64,000 nucleotides of DNA from Bradyrhizobium vignae (GTDB taxonomy: Bacteria > Pseudomonadota > Alphaproteobacteria > Rhizobiales > Xanthobacteraceae): the NCBI RefSeq assembly GCF_004114425.1, contig NZ_RDQF01000024.1, positions 29,110 to 93,109 on the forward strand, in the 5' to 3' direction. The notes below the pieces were generated by a model. That model worked only from the letters and a program-made list of their open reading frames with translations. It did no database searches and was not told where the DNA came from. Of this stretch, positions 54,514-63,653 are shown in pieces. Within the stretch, counting starts at the first letter, position 1; each line of letters begins with the position of its first letter. The translations under genes were made by a program, and so were the position numbers.

Positions 54514-55809
54514 TCAGGCCTTTTGCGAGATGCGCAGCGCTTGGTTGAGGTCGTCGATGATGTCGCTTGCGGTCTCGATGCCGACCGAGAGGCGCACCAG
54601 CTCCTCGCCGATGCCGGCGGCCTTGAGCTGCTCGGCGTCCATCTGCTGATGCGTGGTCGAGGCGGGATGGATCACCAGCGTCTTGGCGTCGCCGACATTG
54701 GCGAGATGGCTGATCATGCGCAGCGATTCGATGAACTTGCGGCCTGCCGGCCGCCCGCCCTTGATGCCGAAGGACACGATCGAGCCGGCGCCGCGCGGCA
54801 GCAGCGTCCTGGCGAGCTGGTAGTCGGGGTGGTCCTCCAGTGACGGATGCAGCACCCAGTCGACGGCCTTGTTGCCCTTCAGTGCTTCCAGCACGAGATG
54901 CGTGTTCTGCATGTGGCGGTCCATGCGCACCGGAAGCGTCTCGACACCCTGCAGCAGCTGGAACGCGTTGGTCGGCGACAGGCAGGCGCCGAAATCGCGC
55001 AGGCCTTCCGTGCGGGCGCGCATGATGAAGGCGGCCGTGCCGAACTGCTCGTCGAAGACGATGCCGTGATAGCCGCCGTAGGGCTCGGTCAGCACGCCGA
55101 ACTTGCCCGATGCGCGCCAGTCGAACCGGCCGCCATCGACGATGGCGCCGCCGATCGCGATGCCGTGGCCGCCGATCCATTTGGTCGCCGAATGCATGAC
55201 GATGTCGGCCCCTAACTCGATCGGCCGGCTGAGATAGGGCGTAGCGAAGGTGTTGTCGATCAGCAGCGGGATCTTTGCCTCATGCGCGATCGCCGCGACC
55301 TTGGGCATGTCGAGCACCTCGAGGCCGGGATTGCCGATGGTCTCGCCGATCACGAGTTTCGTGTTCGGCCTGATCGCCGCGCGGAACGCGTCGAGATCGC
55401 GTGGTTTCACAAACGTCGTGGTGATGCCGAAGCGCGGCAGCGTGTGCGCGAGCAGGTTGATGGTGCCGCCATAGAGCGAGCTCGACGCCACGATGTGGTC
55501 GCCGGCACTCAGCAGCGTCGCGATGGCCAGGTGCATCGCCGCCTGACCGCTCGCGGTGCAGATCGCGCCGACGCCGCCTTCAAGCGCCGCGAGCCGCTCC
55601 TCCAGCACGCCGGTGGTGGGGTTGGAGATGCGGGTATAGATGTGGCCGGCGCGCTCCAGGTTGAACAGCGCCGCGGCGTGATCGGAATCCTGGAACACGT
55701 AGGACGTGGTCTGGTAGATCGGCACCGCACGGGCGCCGGTCACGGGATCCGGATGCTGGCCCGCATGCAGGCTCAGGGTCTCGAAGGCAGGCGGCTTTGG
55801 CGCGGGCAT
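54514..55809 (-). CDS. O-acetylhomoserine sulfhydrylase (Cys/Met metabolism PLP enzyme)
   Basis: 431 aa, the length of MetY-type enzymes. The PLP lysine is K210 in HSATKWIGGHG, with ASGQAAMHLA (phosphate loop) and IDNTFATPYL. It makes homocysteine from O-acetylhomoserine and sulfide (or methionine from methanethiol), i.e. assimilates reduced sulfur. This fits the sulfur theme of the neighbouring leader and sulfonate-binding genes. I saw no SAM riboswitch in the 95 bp upstream. Confidence 0.9.
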   Translation of the reverse strand: MPAPKPPAFETLSLHAGQHPDPVTGARAVPIYQTTSYVFQDSDHAAALFNLERAGHIYTRISNPTTGVLEERLAALEGGVGAICTASGQAAMHLAIATLLSAGDHIVASSSLYGGTINLLAHTLPRFGITTTFVKPRDLDAFRAAIRPNTKLVIGETIGNPGLEVLDMPKVAAIAHEAKIPLLIDNTFATPYLSRPIELGADIVMHSATKWIGGHGIAIGGAIVDGGRFDWRASGKFGVLTEPYGGYHGIVFDEQFGTAAFIMRARTEGLRDFGACLSPTNAFQLLQGVETLPVRMDRHMQNTHLVLEALKGNKAVDWVLHPSLEDHPDYQLARTLLPRGAGSIVSFGIKGGRPAGRKFIESLRMISHLANVGDAKTLVIHPASTTHQQMDAEQLKAAGIGEELVRLSVGIETASDIIDDLNQALRISQKA

Positions 55810-55904
55810 GCGTGGCCTCGTTGGTCGGTCAGCGATGGCGGGCGTTGTGCCATAAAACGACGCACGAAGTCAGCCATTGACAGCGCCGCATCGCCGGTGC
55901 GCTC

Positions 55905-56052
55905 GCTCGCCCGTTCTTACGGGGAGAGGGTTGGGGTGAGGGGCTCTCTCCGCGAAGACGGTGGCAGTTGGACTCGCGGAGACTCCCCCTCACCCGGAAA
56001 GCTCCCGCAAGTTCCGGCCTCTCCCTGCAAGCGGGGAGAGGCGAACAGGTCC
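55905..56052. repeat. Spacer repeat of the GGGGAGAGG type
   Basis: ACGGGGAGAGGGTTGGGGTGAGGGGCTCTCTCCGCG and its near-complement CGCGGAGACTCCCCCTCACCC, ending GCAAGCGGGGAGAGGCG. Same family as 50659-50822. It lies between the sulfhydrylase promoter and the 3' end of the IclR gene. Confidence 0.7.
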
Positions 56053-56062
56053 CGTCCGCGCT

Positions 56063-56863
56063 TCAGCCTCCGATCGCCTGCTCGATGATCCGCGCCTCCC
56101 GCAGCAATATCTCCGCGACCTCCTGCTCGCGGCGCGGGCCGAGCCTCGTCCGAACGGCGGAGACGGTCATCGCCGCGGCGGGCTGTCCGTCGGGAGTCTT
56201 GATCCAGGTCGAGATCGATTTCGTCCCCTGCACCAGGCCGATCTCTCTCATGCCGTAGCCCAGCCGCCTGGCAGCGGTGACCTCGCCGAGCACCGTCGCG
56301 ACGTCGGTCCGGTAGGGCTCGAACCGCTTCTCGTTCGCCGCGACGATCTTTCGCGCCTCCTGCGCCGGCATCGCGGCGAGGATGGCGACGCCGGCGCTGG
56401 AAACGCCGAGAGGCCGGCGCGCGCCGACCTCGATCGACAGCACCTGGATCGGATAAACGCCGATCCGGCGATCGACGCAGAGCGTGTCGTTCCCGGTGCG
56501 CACCGTCAGGAACAGCGTGTCGCCGATCTCGGCAGATGCGCGCTGCAGCGACGGATTTGCGGCGACCAAGAGCCGCGACGGCCGCGGTCGTGCCAGTGCC
56601 AGCTCCGGCACCTGGTTGCCGATCGCGTAGCGGCCGCTCCTGCCATGTCGCTCGACGATGCCTTCCTCGATCAGCACGTGGACGATGCGATGCACGGTCG
56701 GGCGGGTGAGGCCCGTCGCCCGGATCACCTCGGCCAATGGCACACCTTCTTCACGACCTGCGGCAAGGATGCGCAGCACCGCGAGCGCGCGCCGGATCGC
56801 CTGCGCGCCCTGTCGCGGTTCCACGGCGTTGCGGACGGATTTAGGTGATCGTCCCTTGTCCAT
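56063..56863 (-). CDS. IclR-family transcriptional regulator
   Basis: 266 aa. Winged-helix domain ~20-80 (GAQAIRRALAVLRILAAG, LAEVIRATGLTRPTVHRIVHVLIEEGIVERHGRSGRYAIG) and an IclR effector domain (~95-260) with GARRPLGVSSAGVAILAAMP. IclR proteins usually control aromatic or organic acid catabolism; this one is divergent from such an operon. A near-perfect operator palindrome covers its own start codon. An ATG further upstream at 56902 is outside the fold. Confidence 0.9.
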   Translation of the reverse strand: MDKGRSPKSVRNAVEPRQGAQAIRRALAVLRILAAGREEGVPLAEVIRATGLTRPTVHRIVHVLIEEGIVERHGRSGRYAIGNQVPELALARPRPSRLLVAANPSLQRASAEIGDTLFLTVRTGNDTLCVDRRIGVYPIQVLSIEVGARRPLGVSSAGVAILAAMPAQEARKIVAANEKRFEPYRTDVATVLGEVTAARRLGYGMREIGLVQGTKSISTWIKTPDGQPAAAMTVSAVRTRLGPRREQEVAEILLREARIIEQAIGG

Positions 56864-56875
56864 ATTATGGACAAG
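56855..56875. promoter_or_regulatory. Perfect palindrome overlapping the IclR start, likely operator
   Basis: Arms CTTGTCCATA and TATGGACAAG around a single central T. The IclR ATG (minus strand, 56861-56863) lies inside it. It is about 130 bp upstream of the divergent operon, so it could serve autoregulation and control of both. Confidence 0.75.
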
Positions 56876-57002
56876 AACGCCACAATTCACTCGACAGGGC
56901 AAGCGCGCATCTGAAGATTGCGCTCCGATCGGAATGCCTTGTGATTGTCATGCACGACATCAAGGATTCGACGTGAGTTGGAAGCGCCGCCGGGAGGTCA
57001 AC

Positions 57003-57968
57003 ATGAGATCAATCTGGATTGCCATAGCTGCCGCCACCGCGATGCTGGCTGCGCCGGCGTCGGGCCAGCAATGGCCGTCGCGCAACGTCAAGCTGATCGT
57101 GCCTTATCCCGCCGGCGGCAATGTCGATAGCGCCGCACGCATCATCGCCGACAAGCTCCAGGAAAAGCTCGGCCAGCCCTTCGTCATCGAGAACAAGGCC
57201 GGTGCCGGCGGCATGATCGCGGGCGAAGCCTTCGCGAAATCGGCGCCCGATGGCTACACCCTGTTCGTCGGAGCCAACGGCCCGGTGCTGTTCGCGACCG
57301 AGATCAACAAGCGCGACGCCTATGACTGGAAGAAGGATTTTCTCCCGATCTCGACGATCTCGATGACGCCGCTGGTGCTCGAGGTGCATCCGTCGGTGCA
57401 GGCCAACACTTTCAAGGAATTCATCGACCTCGCCAAGCGCGAGCCGGGCAAGCTGACCATGGCTTCGCCGGGCCCCGGCACCACCAATCATCTGCTCAGC
57501 GAGCTGATGCAGTCCAGCCTCGATCTGCAATGGGTCACGGCGCACTACCGCGGCAACGCGCCCGCCATCAATGACCTCCTCGGCGGTCAGGTGCAATTCG
57601 CGTTCGACCAGCTCACGGTCAGCTTGCAGCACATCAAGGCCGGCCTGTTCCGCGCGCTAGCCGTCACCAGTCCGCATCGCCTGAAGTCGCTGCCTGATGT
57701 GCCGACCTTCGCCGAGCTCGGCTACAAGGACTTCGACGGCCAGACGTTTACCGGCCTGTTCGCGCCCGCAGGCACGCCGGCGCCGATCGTCGACAAGCTG
57801 CACGAAACGCTCGTCGCGATCCTCAAAGACCCTGCGGTGATCGACAAATTCGAAAAACTCGGCGGCGAAGCCACCGCGATGACGCCGACCGAGTTCAAGG
57901 CTTATCTCGAGCGCGAGGACGCCAAGTGGATTCCGGTGGTGCGCAAGGCCAATATCAGGGCGGATTGA
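57003..57968 (+). CDS. Tripartite tricarboxylate transporter substrate-binding protein (Bug/TctC)
   Basis: 321 aa. Signal peptide MRSIWIAIAAATAMLAAPASG, then WPSRNVKLIVPYPAGGNVDSAARIIADKL, ENKAGAGGMIAGEAFAKSAPDGYTLF, and GTTNHLLSEL. Periplasmic protein that captures carboxylated or aromatic solutes. TctA/B membrane partners are absent here, as is common for this large family. First gene of the IclR-controlled operon, with GGGAGG before ATG 57003; the next gene begins three bases after its stop. Confidence 0.93.
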   Translation: MRSIWIAIAAATAMLAAPASGQQWPSRNVKLIVPYPAGGNVDSAARIIADKLQEKLGQPFVIENKAGAGGMIAGEAFAKSAPDGYTLFVGANGPVLFATEINKRDAYDWKKDFLPISTISMTPLVLEVHPSVQANTFKEFIDLAKREPGKLTMASPGPGTTNHLLSELMQSSLDLQWVTAHYRGNAPAINDLLGGQVQFAFDQLTVSLQHIKAGLFRALAVTSPHRLKSLPDVPTFAELGYKDFDGQTFTGLFAPAGTPAPIVDKLHETLVAILKDPAVIDKFEKLGGEATAMTPTEFKAYLEREDAKWIPVVRKANIRAD

Positions 57969-57971
57969 CCG

Positions 57972-58589
57972 ATGCGGATAGACCCCACCGAGCTCGGCGC
58001 CGAGCGCATCTACCGGCTGATGACCGGCATCGTGGTGCCGCGCCCGATCGCGTGGGTCACGAGCCTGTCGCGCAGCGGCGTGCTCAATCTCGCCCCCTTC
58101 AGCGCCTTCACCTTCGTCTCGCAGAAGCCGCCGATGCTCGCCATCAGCGTCGGCCGCAAGGGCGCCGACTACAAGGACACAGCGCACAACATCCTCGATA
58201 CCGAGGAGTATGTGATTCATATCGCCGACACCCCGCTGATGTCGGCGGTGCACGACAGCTCCGTCGAGCATCCGCCTGAGATCAGCGAGGTCGAGCATCT
58301 CGGGCTCGAAACACTGCCTTGCGATCTCATCAAGGTACCGCGGCTTGCTGCCGCGCCGGTCGCAATGGAGTGTCGCTTCCGGCAATGCCTCGAATTCGGC
58401 GAGGCCAAGAGCCGGCTCATCGTCGGCGAGGTCGTGATGTTCCATTTGCGCGACGGTCTCGTGAACGACGGCAAGGTCGAGACCAAGGCGCTCGACCCGA
58501 TCGCACGTATCGGCGGCCCGCGGTACGCCCGCCTCGGTGAGATCGTCACGCTCAACACCGTCTTCCAGACTCCCAAATCGAAGGACTGA
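57972..58589 (+). CDS. Flavin reductase-like domain protein
   Basis: 205 aa FMN-binding split barrel: PRPIAWVTSLSRSGVLNLAPFSAFTFVSQKPPMLAISVGRK, DTAHNILDTEEYVIHI and ECRFRQCLEFGEAKSRLIVGEVVMFHL. It may supply FMNH2 to a monooxygenase, or act by itself; the monooxygenase partner is not in the operon. Directly follows the TctC gene. Confidence 0.88.
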   Translation: MRIDPTELGAERIYRLMTGIVVPRPIAWVTSLSRSGVLNLAPFSAFTFVSQKPPMLAISVGRKGADYKDTAHNILDTEEYVIHIADTPLMSAVHDSSVEHPPEISEVEHLGLETLPCDLIKVPRLAAAPVAMECRFRQCLEFGEAKSRLIVGEVVMFHLRDGLVNDGKVETKALDPIARIGGPRYARLGEIVTLNTVFQTPKSKD

Positions 58590-58641
58590 GCGCGGGCCAG
58601 TCGTCGGCCAAGCTGCCTCAAGATCAATTGGAGGAAATACA

Positions 58642-59502
58642 ATGCGTCTCCTGAGCTATCTCCTGGACGGAGAGCTGCGCTACGGCGCGGCCGTGGAAGG
58701 CGGCGTGGTCGATCTGACCAGCCGCATCGGTCGCAACTTCTCGGATGTCAAAGCGCTGATCGCAGCCGATGCGCTCGCGGATGCGCAGGAGGCGGTGGCC
58801 GGACAGAAGCCGGACTATGCGCTGGACGAGCTCGTCCTGTTGCCGCCGGTGCTGGCGCCGGAGAAGCTCTGGTGCATCGGCGTCAACTACGCCGAGCGCA
58901 ATGCAGAATATAAAGACAATTCGGACCTGCCCAAATATCCCAGCTTGTTCGTGCGCAGCATGTCCTCGATGACCGGCTCCGAGCAGCCGATCGAGAAGCC
59001 GGGAGTCTCGGACCAGCTCGACTACGAAGGCGAGCTCGTCATCGTGATCGGGCAGGGCGGCCGTCACATCCCGCGCGAAAAGGCGTGGTCGCACATCTTC
59101 GGCATGACCTTGTGCAACGAGGGCACGGTCCGCGACTGGCTGCGCCACGGCAAGTTCAACGTCACGCAGGGCAAGAACTTTGACCGCTCCGGCAGCATCG
59201 GCCCGTGGATCGTCACGGCGGACGAGCTCGATCCGCGCGGGCCTCACGACATCGTCACGCGCGTCAACGGCGAGGTGCGGCAGCAGGACACCACCGAACG
59301 GCTGATGTTCCCGTTCGATTTCCTGATCTCCTATCTCTCCACCTTCGCCACGCTCAAGCCCGGCGACATGATCGTGACGGGCACGCCGACCGGCGCGGGC
59401 GCGCGCTTCGACCCGCCGCGCTGGCTCGAGATCGGCGACGTCGTCGAGGTCGAGTCCAGCCGCATCGGCGTGCTGCGCAACACCGTCGTCGCGGAGCAAT
59501 AG
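58642..59502 (+). CDS. Fumarylacetoacetate hydrolase family protein (isomerase/decarboxylase-like)
   Basis: 286 aa. FAH core: WCIGVNYAERNAEY, DYEGELVIVIGQGGRHI with metal ligands E and D, FGMTLCNEGTVRDW, and MIVTGTPTGAGARFDPPRWLEIGDVVEVE. Related enzymes include HpaG (decarboxylase/isomerase of homoprotocatechuate meta-cleavage) and acylpyruvases. ATG 58642 is preceded by GGAGG. Works with the hydratase next door, three bases downstream. Confidence 0.9.
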   Translation: MRLLSYLLDGELRYGAAVEGGVVDLTSRIGRNFSDVKALIAADALADAQEAVAGQKPDYALDELVLLPPVLAPEKLWCIGVNYAERNAEYKDNSDLPKYPSLFVRSMSSMTGSEQPIEKPGVSDQLDYEGELVIVIGQGGRHIPREKAWSHIFGMTLCNEGTVRDWLRHGKFNVTQGKNFDRSGSIGPWIVTADELDPRGPHDIVTRVNGEVRQQDTTERLMFPFDFLISYLSTFATLKPGDMIVTGTPTGAGARFDPPRWLEIGDVVEVESSRIGVLRNTVVAEQ

Positions 59503-59505
59503 AGC

Positions 59506-60309
59506 ATGCTGGATAGCGCCACGATCGAACGCCTCGCCGGGCGGCTGGACGAGGCCGAGCGCAGCAAGACGCTGATCCCGATGTTCTCGAAGGACTATCC
59601 GGACTTCGGCATCGAGGACGCCTACGCCATCCAGCGCGCCTGGACAAAACTTCAGCTCGGCCGCGGCCGCGTCATCAAAGGGCACAAGATCGGCCTGACC
59701 TCGAAAGCCATGCAGAACGCGGTCGGCATCGCCGAGCCCGACTACGGCGTGCTGTTCGCCGACATGTTCTATGCCGACGCCACGCCCGTTCCGTTCGATC
59801 GTTTCCACGCGCCGCGCATCGAGGTCGAGCTCGCCTTCGTGCTGAAGGCGCCGCTGCGTGGTCCCGACTGCACCATCTTCGACGTGCTCAACGCCACCGA
59901 CTACGTCACACCCGCGCTGGAAATTCTGGAGACGCGCATGCATCGCGTCGATCCCGAGACCGGCAAGACGCGAAAAGTCATGGACACGATCTCGGACAAT
60001 GCCGCGAACGCCGCGCTGGTTCTCGGCGGCCGACCGATCCGCCCGATGGATGCGGATTTGCGCTGGATCGGCGCACTGCTGTTCCGCAACGGCGAGATCG
60101 AGGAGACCGGCCTTGCCGCCGGCGTGCTCAACCACCCCGCCAACGGCATCGCCTGGCTCGCCAACCGTCTCGCGCCGCATGACGAGCATCTCGCCGCCGG
60201 CGAGGTGGTGCTGGCGGGATCGTTCACGCGTCCGGTCGACATCCGCCGCGGCGACACGTTTCATGCCGATTACGGCGCCTTCGGCTCGGTGTCGTGCCAG
60301 TTCGTCTGA
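59506..60309 (+). CDS. 2-oxo-hept-4-ene-1,7-dioate hydratase-like enzyme (HpaH/MhpD family)
   Basis: 267 aa. Signs: GIEDAYAIQRAWTKLQLGRGRVIKGHKIGLTSKAMQ, DYGVLFADMFY, RIEVELAFVLKAPLRG, ALEILETRM and LGGRPI. This family adds water to 2-hydroxy-dienoates after ring cleavage and uses a divalent metal. Paired with the FAH-type enzyme it makes a lower meta-cleavage module. Confidence 0.92.
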   Translation: MLDSATIERLAGRLDEAERSKTLIPMFSKDYPDFGIEDAYAIQRAWTKLQLGRGRVIKGHKIGLTSKAMQNAVGIAEPDYGVLFADMFYADATPVPFDRFHAPRIEVELAFVLKAPLRGPDCTIFDVLNATDYVTPALEILETRMHRVDPETGKTRKVMDTISDNAANAALVLGGRPIRPMDADLRWIGALLFRNGEIEETGLAAGVLNHPANGIAWLANRLAPHDEHLAAGEVVLAGSFTRPVDIRRGDTFHADYGAFGSVSCQFV

Positions 60310-60331
60310 ATCAACAACCAGGGAGCGCACC

Positions 60332-60727
60332 ATGAATGGTCAAACGCGGCGCAAGAGCATCCACATTGGCGGCTTCAAGCACGTCAATCCGATTCCGAAC
60401 GCCTGCCGCATCGGCAATCTCGTGATGTCGGGCGTCATCTTGGGGCGCGATCCCGCGACCAATGCGATGCCGGATAGCCTCGAGGCGCAATGCGCCAACA
60501 TGTTCGCGCATATGAAGGCGACGGTGGAGGCGGCCGGTGGCTCGACCTCCGACATCATCAAGATGACGGTGTGGCTGAAGGATCGCTCGCAGCGCGGCCC
60601 GGTCAATGTCGAGTGGCTCAAGATGTTTCCGGACGAGCATTCGCGGCCCGCGCGCCACGCGCTGCCGATGGACAACATGGACGGCGGTGCGCTGGTGCAG
60701 TGCGACTTCACCGCCGTGCTCGATTGA
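60332..60727 (+). CDS. RidA/YjgF-family protein (possible 2-aminomuconate-type deaminase)
   Basis: 131 aa. RidA fold: NACRIGNLVMSGVILGRDPAT, QCANMFAHMKATVEAAGGSTSDIIKMTVWLKD, and the Arg in RPARHALP that holds the carboxylate. Housekeeping RidA hydrolyses enamines; family members in aminophenol pathways act as 2-aminomuconate deaminases. Presence in a meta-cleavage-like operon favours such a catabolic role, though this is inference. Confidence 0.88.
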   Translation: MNGQTRRKSIHIGGFKHVNPIPNACRIGNLVMSGVILGRDPATNAMPDSLEAQCANMFAHMKATVEAAGGSTSDIIKMTVWLKDRSQRGPVNVEWLKMFPDEHSRPARHALPMDNMDGGALVQCDFTAVLD

Positions 60728-60739
60728 GGAGTTTTGCGC

Positions 60740-61615
60740 ATGCCGACCTATCTGCCGTTCGATCCCAATCCGCGCCGCCCGCTGAAGGCGCCGCCGCCGA
60801 AGACCATCGACAGCCAATTCCATGTGTTAGGTCCGATCGAAAAATACCCGGAGCGTCCCGGCGCCGCGTATCGGATGCCGACCGCGACCTGGGAAGCGGC
60901 GCTGCGCATGCACAAGACGCTCGGCATCGAGCGCGGCATCATCGTGCAGACCACGACCTACGGCGCCGACCATGCCGTCGTGCTCGACGGCCTCGCGGCG
61001 ATGGGTCCGAACTATCGCGGCTGCGCCAATGCGCTGGTGTTTGCGGAGGCGAGTGATTCCTATCTGGCCAAGCTCCACGCTTCAGGCGTGCGCGGCGCGC
61101 GCTTCAGCTTCCGCCAGGAGCTCGGCGCGGTGCTGTCTGATGCCGATTTCGCCCGCGCCATCGCGCGCATCCGCGAGCTCGGCTGGTACGTCAAGATCCA
61201 GCCGGAGAAGGACGGCATCATGTCCAGCGTCGACAAGTACGAGAACCTCGACGTGCCCGTGCTGATCGACCACATGGCGCGTCCCGATCCGGAAGCCGGC
61301 AAGAACGATCCGAATCTGCGCAAGATGCTGGAGCTGCTCCAGAAGGGCAATTTCTGGGTCATGCTGTCGCTCGGCGAGAAGACCTCGAAGACTGGGGCTC
61401 CCTACGACGACGTGATCCCGATCGCGCGCGCCTATATCGAGGCTGCGCCCGACCGCTGCGTCTGGGCCAGCGACTGGCCGCATCCGGTGTCGGTGAAGCA
61501 GCCGCCGAACGACGCCGACCTGTTGGAGCTGATGTACCGCTACGCAGCGGATCAGGCGGAGCTGGAGAGGATTCTGGTGCACAATCCGGCGAAGTTGTTC
61601 GGGTTTGCGGATTGA
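60740..61615 (+). CDS. Amidohydrolase 2 family lactonase/hydrolase (LigI/PDC-hydrolase-like)
   Basis: 291 aa TIM barrel. It begins with IDSQFHVLGP (metal-region His), has GVRGARFSF, PVLIDHMARPDP, and ends with CVWASDWPHP carrying the catalytic Asp. These match metal-independent or weakly metal-dependent members such as 2-pyrone-4,6-dicarboxylate lactonase. It would open a lactone or cleave a C-C/C-N bond in the pathway. GAGGAG precedes ATG 60740. Last gene of the operon. Confidence 0.88.
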   Translation: MPTYLPFDPNPRRPLKAPPPKTIDSQFHVLGPIEKYPERPGAAYRMPTATWEAALRMHKTLGIERGIIVQTTTYGADHAVVLDGLAAMGPNYRGCANALVFAEASDSYLAKLHASGVRGARFSFRQELGAVLSDADFARAIARIRELGWYVKIQPEKDGIMSSVDKYENLDVPVLIDHMARPDPEAGKNDPNLRKMLELLQKGNFWVMLSLGEKTSKTGAPYDDVIPIARAYIEAAPDRCVWASDWPHPVSVKQPPNDADLLELMYRYAADQAELERILVHNPAKLFGFAD

Positions 61616-61668
61616 AGGGGGCTGGCTTCAAGGTGACTTGAGAGGGCTGGGCGCTGAAGCCTCCACAG

Positions 61669-61752
61669 CGTCATGGCCGGGCTTGTCCCGGCCATCCACG
61701 TGTTGGCTCGGGCACAAGGACATGGATGCCCGGAACAAGCCCGGGCATGACG
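61669..61752. repeat. Palindromic spacer repeat CGTCATGGCCGGG...
   Basis: CGTCATGGCCGGGCTTGTCC at the left and GGAACAAGCCCGGGCATGACG (mirrored, one mismatch pair) at the right, each with its own small GGCCGGG/CCCGGCC hairpin. A very common spacer element in bradyrhizobia. It sits between convergent genes and could act as a terminator. Confidence 0.8.
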
Positions 61753-61781
61753 ATCTTTAGAGAAGGTTCGACGTGCTTCGC

Positions 61782-62789
<1,008 letters not shown>

Positions 62790-62899
62790 GTGGAGAACCG
62801 GTGAGGGGCGCGATGCGCGCCGGGGTTCACATATAGGAGCCGCGCATGGGAATGTTAGCGTAGCTTGTCGCAGATGATGATGAGGCGTAGCTTTGCGGG

Positions 62900-63385
62900 A
62901 TGGCTGTCAGCGCTCCCGATCTGAAAGCGTTCCTGCTCGCCACGCCCTTCTTCGGCGGTCTCTCCGACCCAAGCCTCGACTTCCTGATGTCGATGCTCGT
63001 CGAACGCCGCTTCGATGCCGGCGCGACTGTCGTTGTCGAAGGCGAGCCGGGACGTTCGATGTTCATCGTCCGATCCGGCCGGTTGGCCGTGAGCAAACGG
63101 GCGAATTCGGGAATCGTCATCCCGATCTCTGTTCTGGAGCCAGGCGATTTCTTCGGCGAGATGACGCTGATCGAGATGCAGAACCGCTCCGCTACGGTGG
63201 TCGCGGAGGCGACGACGGTGCTGTACGAACTCACGGCCCAGAAGCTTTACGCGTGCTACAAGGCCGACATCCATGCCTATGTGATCGTCCTGCAGAACAT
63301 CAATCGCGAGCTTTGCCGGCGGCTGCGCCGGGCGGACGATCGTTTCGCGGCACTGTCGGTGGATGACGGCGATGATGTTGCGTAG
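62900..63385 (+). CDS. Cyclic nucleotide-binding domain protein without HTH
   Basis: 161 aa. A single cNMP-binding domain at ~10-125: FFGGLSDPSLDFLMSMLVERRFDAGATVVVEGEPGRSMFIVRSGRLAV, and the phosphate-binding cassette FGEMTLIEMQNRSATVVA, where the Arg that contacts the cyclic phosphate is present. After the C helix (~125-145) the protein ends, so there is no Crp-type HTH. It may be a soluble sensor or adaptor. The cyclase fusion at 5602-6915 is one possible source of ligand in the genome. Confidence 0.85.
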   Translation: MAVSAPDLKAFLLATPFFGGLSDPSLDFLMSMLVERRFDAGATVVVEGEPGRSMFIVRSGRLAVSKRANSGIVIPISVLEPGDFFGEMTLIEMQNRSATVVAEATTVLYELTAQKLYACYKADIHAYVIVLQNINRELCRRLRRADDRFAALSVDDGDDVA

Positions 63386-63449
63386 GGACAGAGCAGTTGC
63401 GAAACCATCATGTTTCGCCACTGAGCAAAGCCTCGATGGGACTCAGCGA

Positions 63450-63653
63450 TCACGACTTGTCGTGCGCGTATTTCTCCAGGACCAGCCGATTGTACTCGTC
63501 TCTCACGGCTCTCCGCGAGACATGCCCCTTCCGGTCTTTGGCGATTTTCAGAAGGTCAGGGTCGGTCGGTGCCCGTGATTTCCGCCTAAATCTCGCAAAG
63601 AGGGGGCTCGCAGGCTTCGACATCCTTCCAAACAGCCGGTCAAACCATCCCAT
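63450..63653 (-). CDS. Small basic protein, hypothetical
   Basis: 67 aa: MGWFDRLFGRMSKPASP, then a basic middle FARFRRKSRAPTDPDLLKIAKDRKGHVSRRAVRDEYNRLVLEKYAHDKS. ATG 63653 follows GGAGGACACC, a good ribosome-binding site, which is the main reason to accept it. No family recognised. Confidence 0.65.
   Translation of the reverse strand: MGWFDRLFGRMSKPASPLFARFRRKSRAPTDPDLLKIAKDRKGHVSRRAVRDEYNRLVLEKYAHDKS

Noticed and set aside
55810..55904. SAM riboswitch before the O-acetylhomoserine sulfhydrylase
   Set aside because: Looked for a SAM-II-like pseudoknot core in the upstream 95 bp and did not see it.
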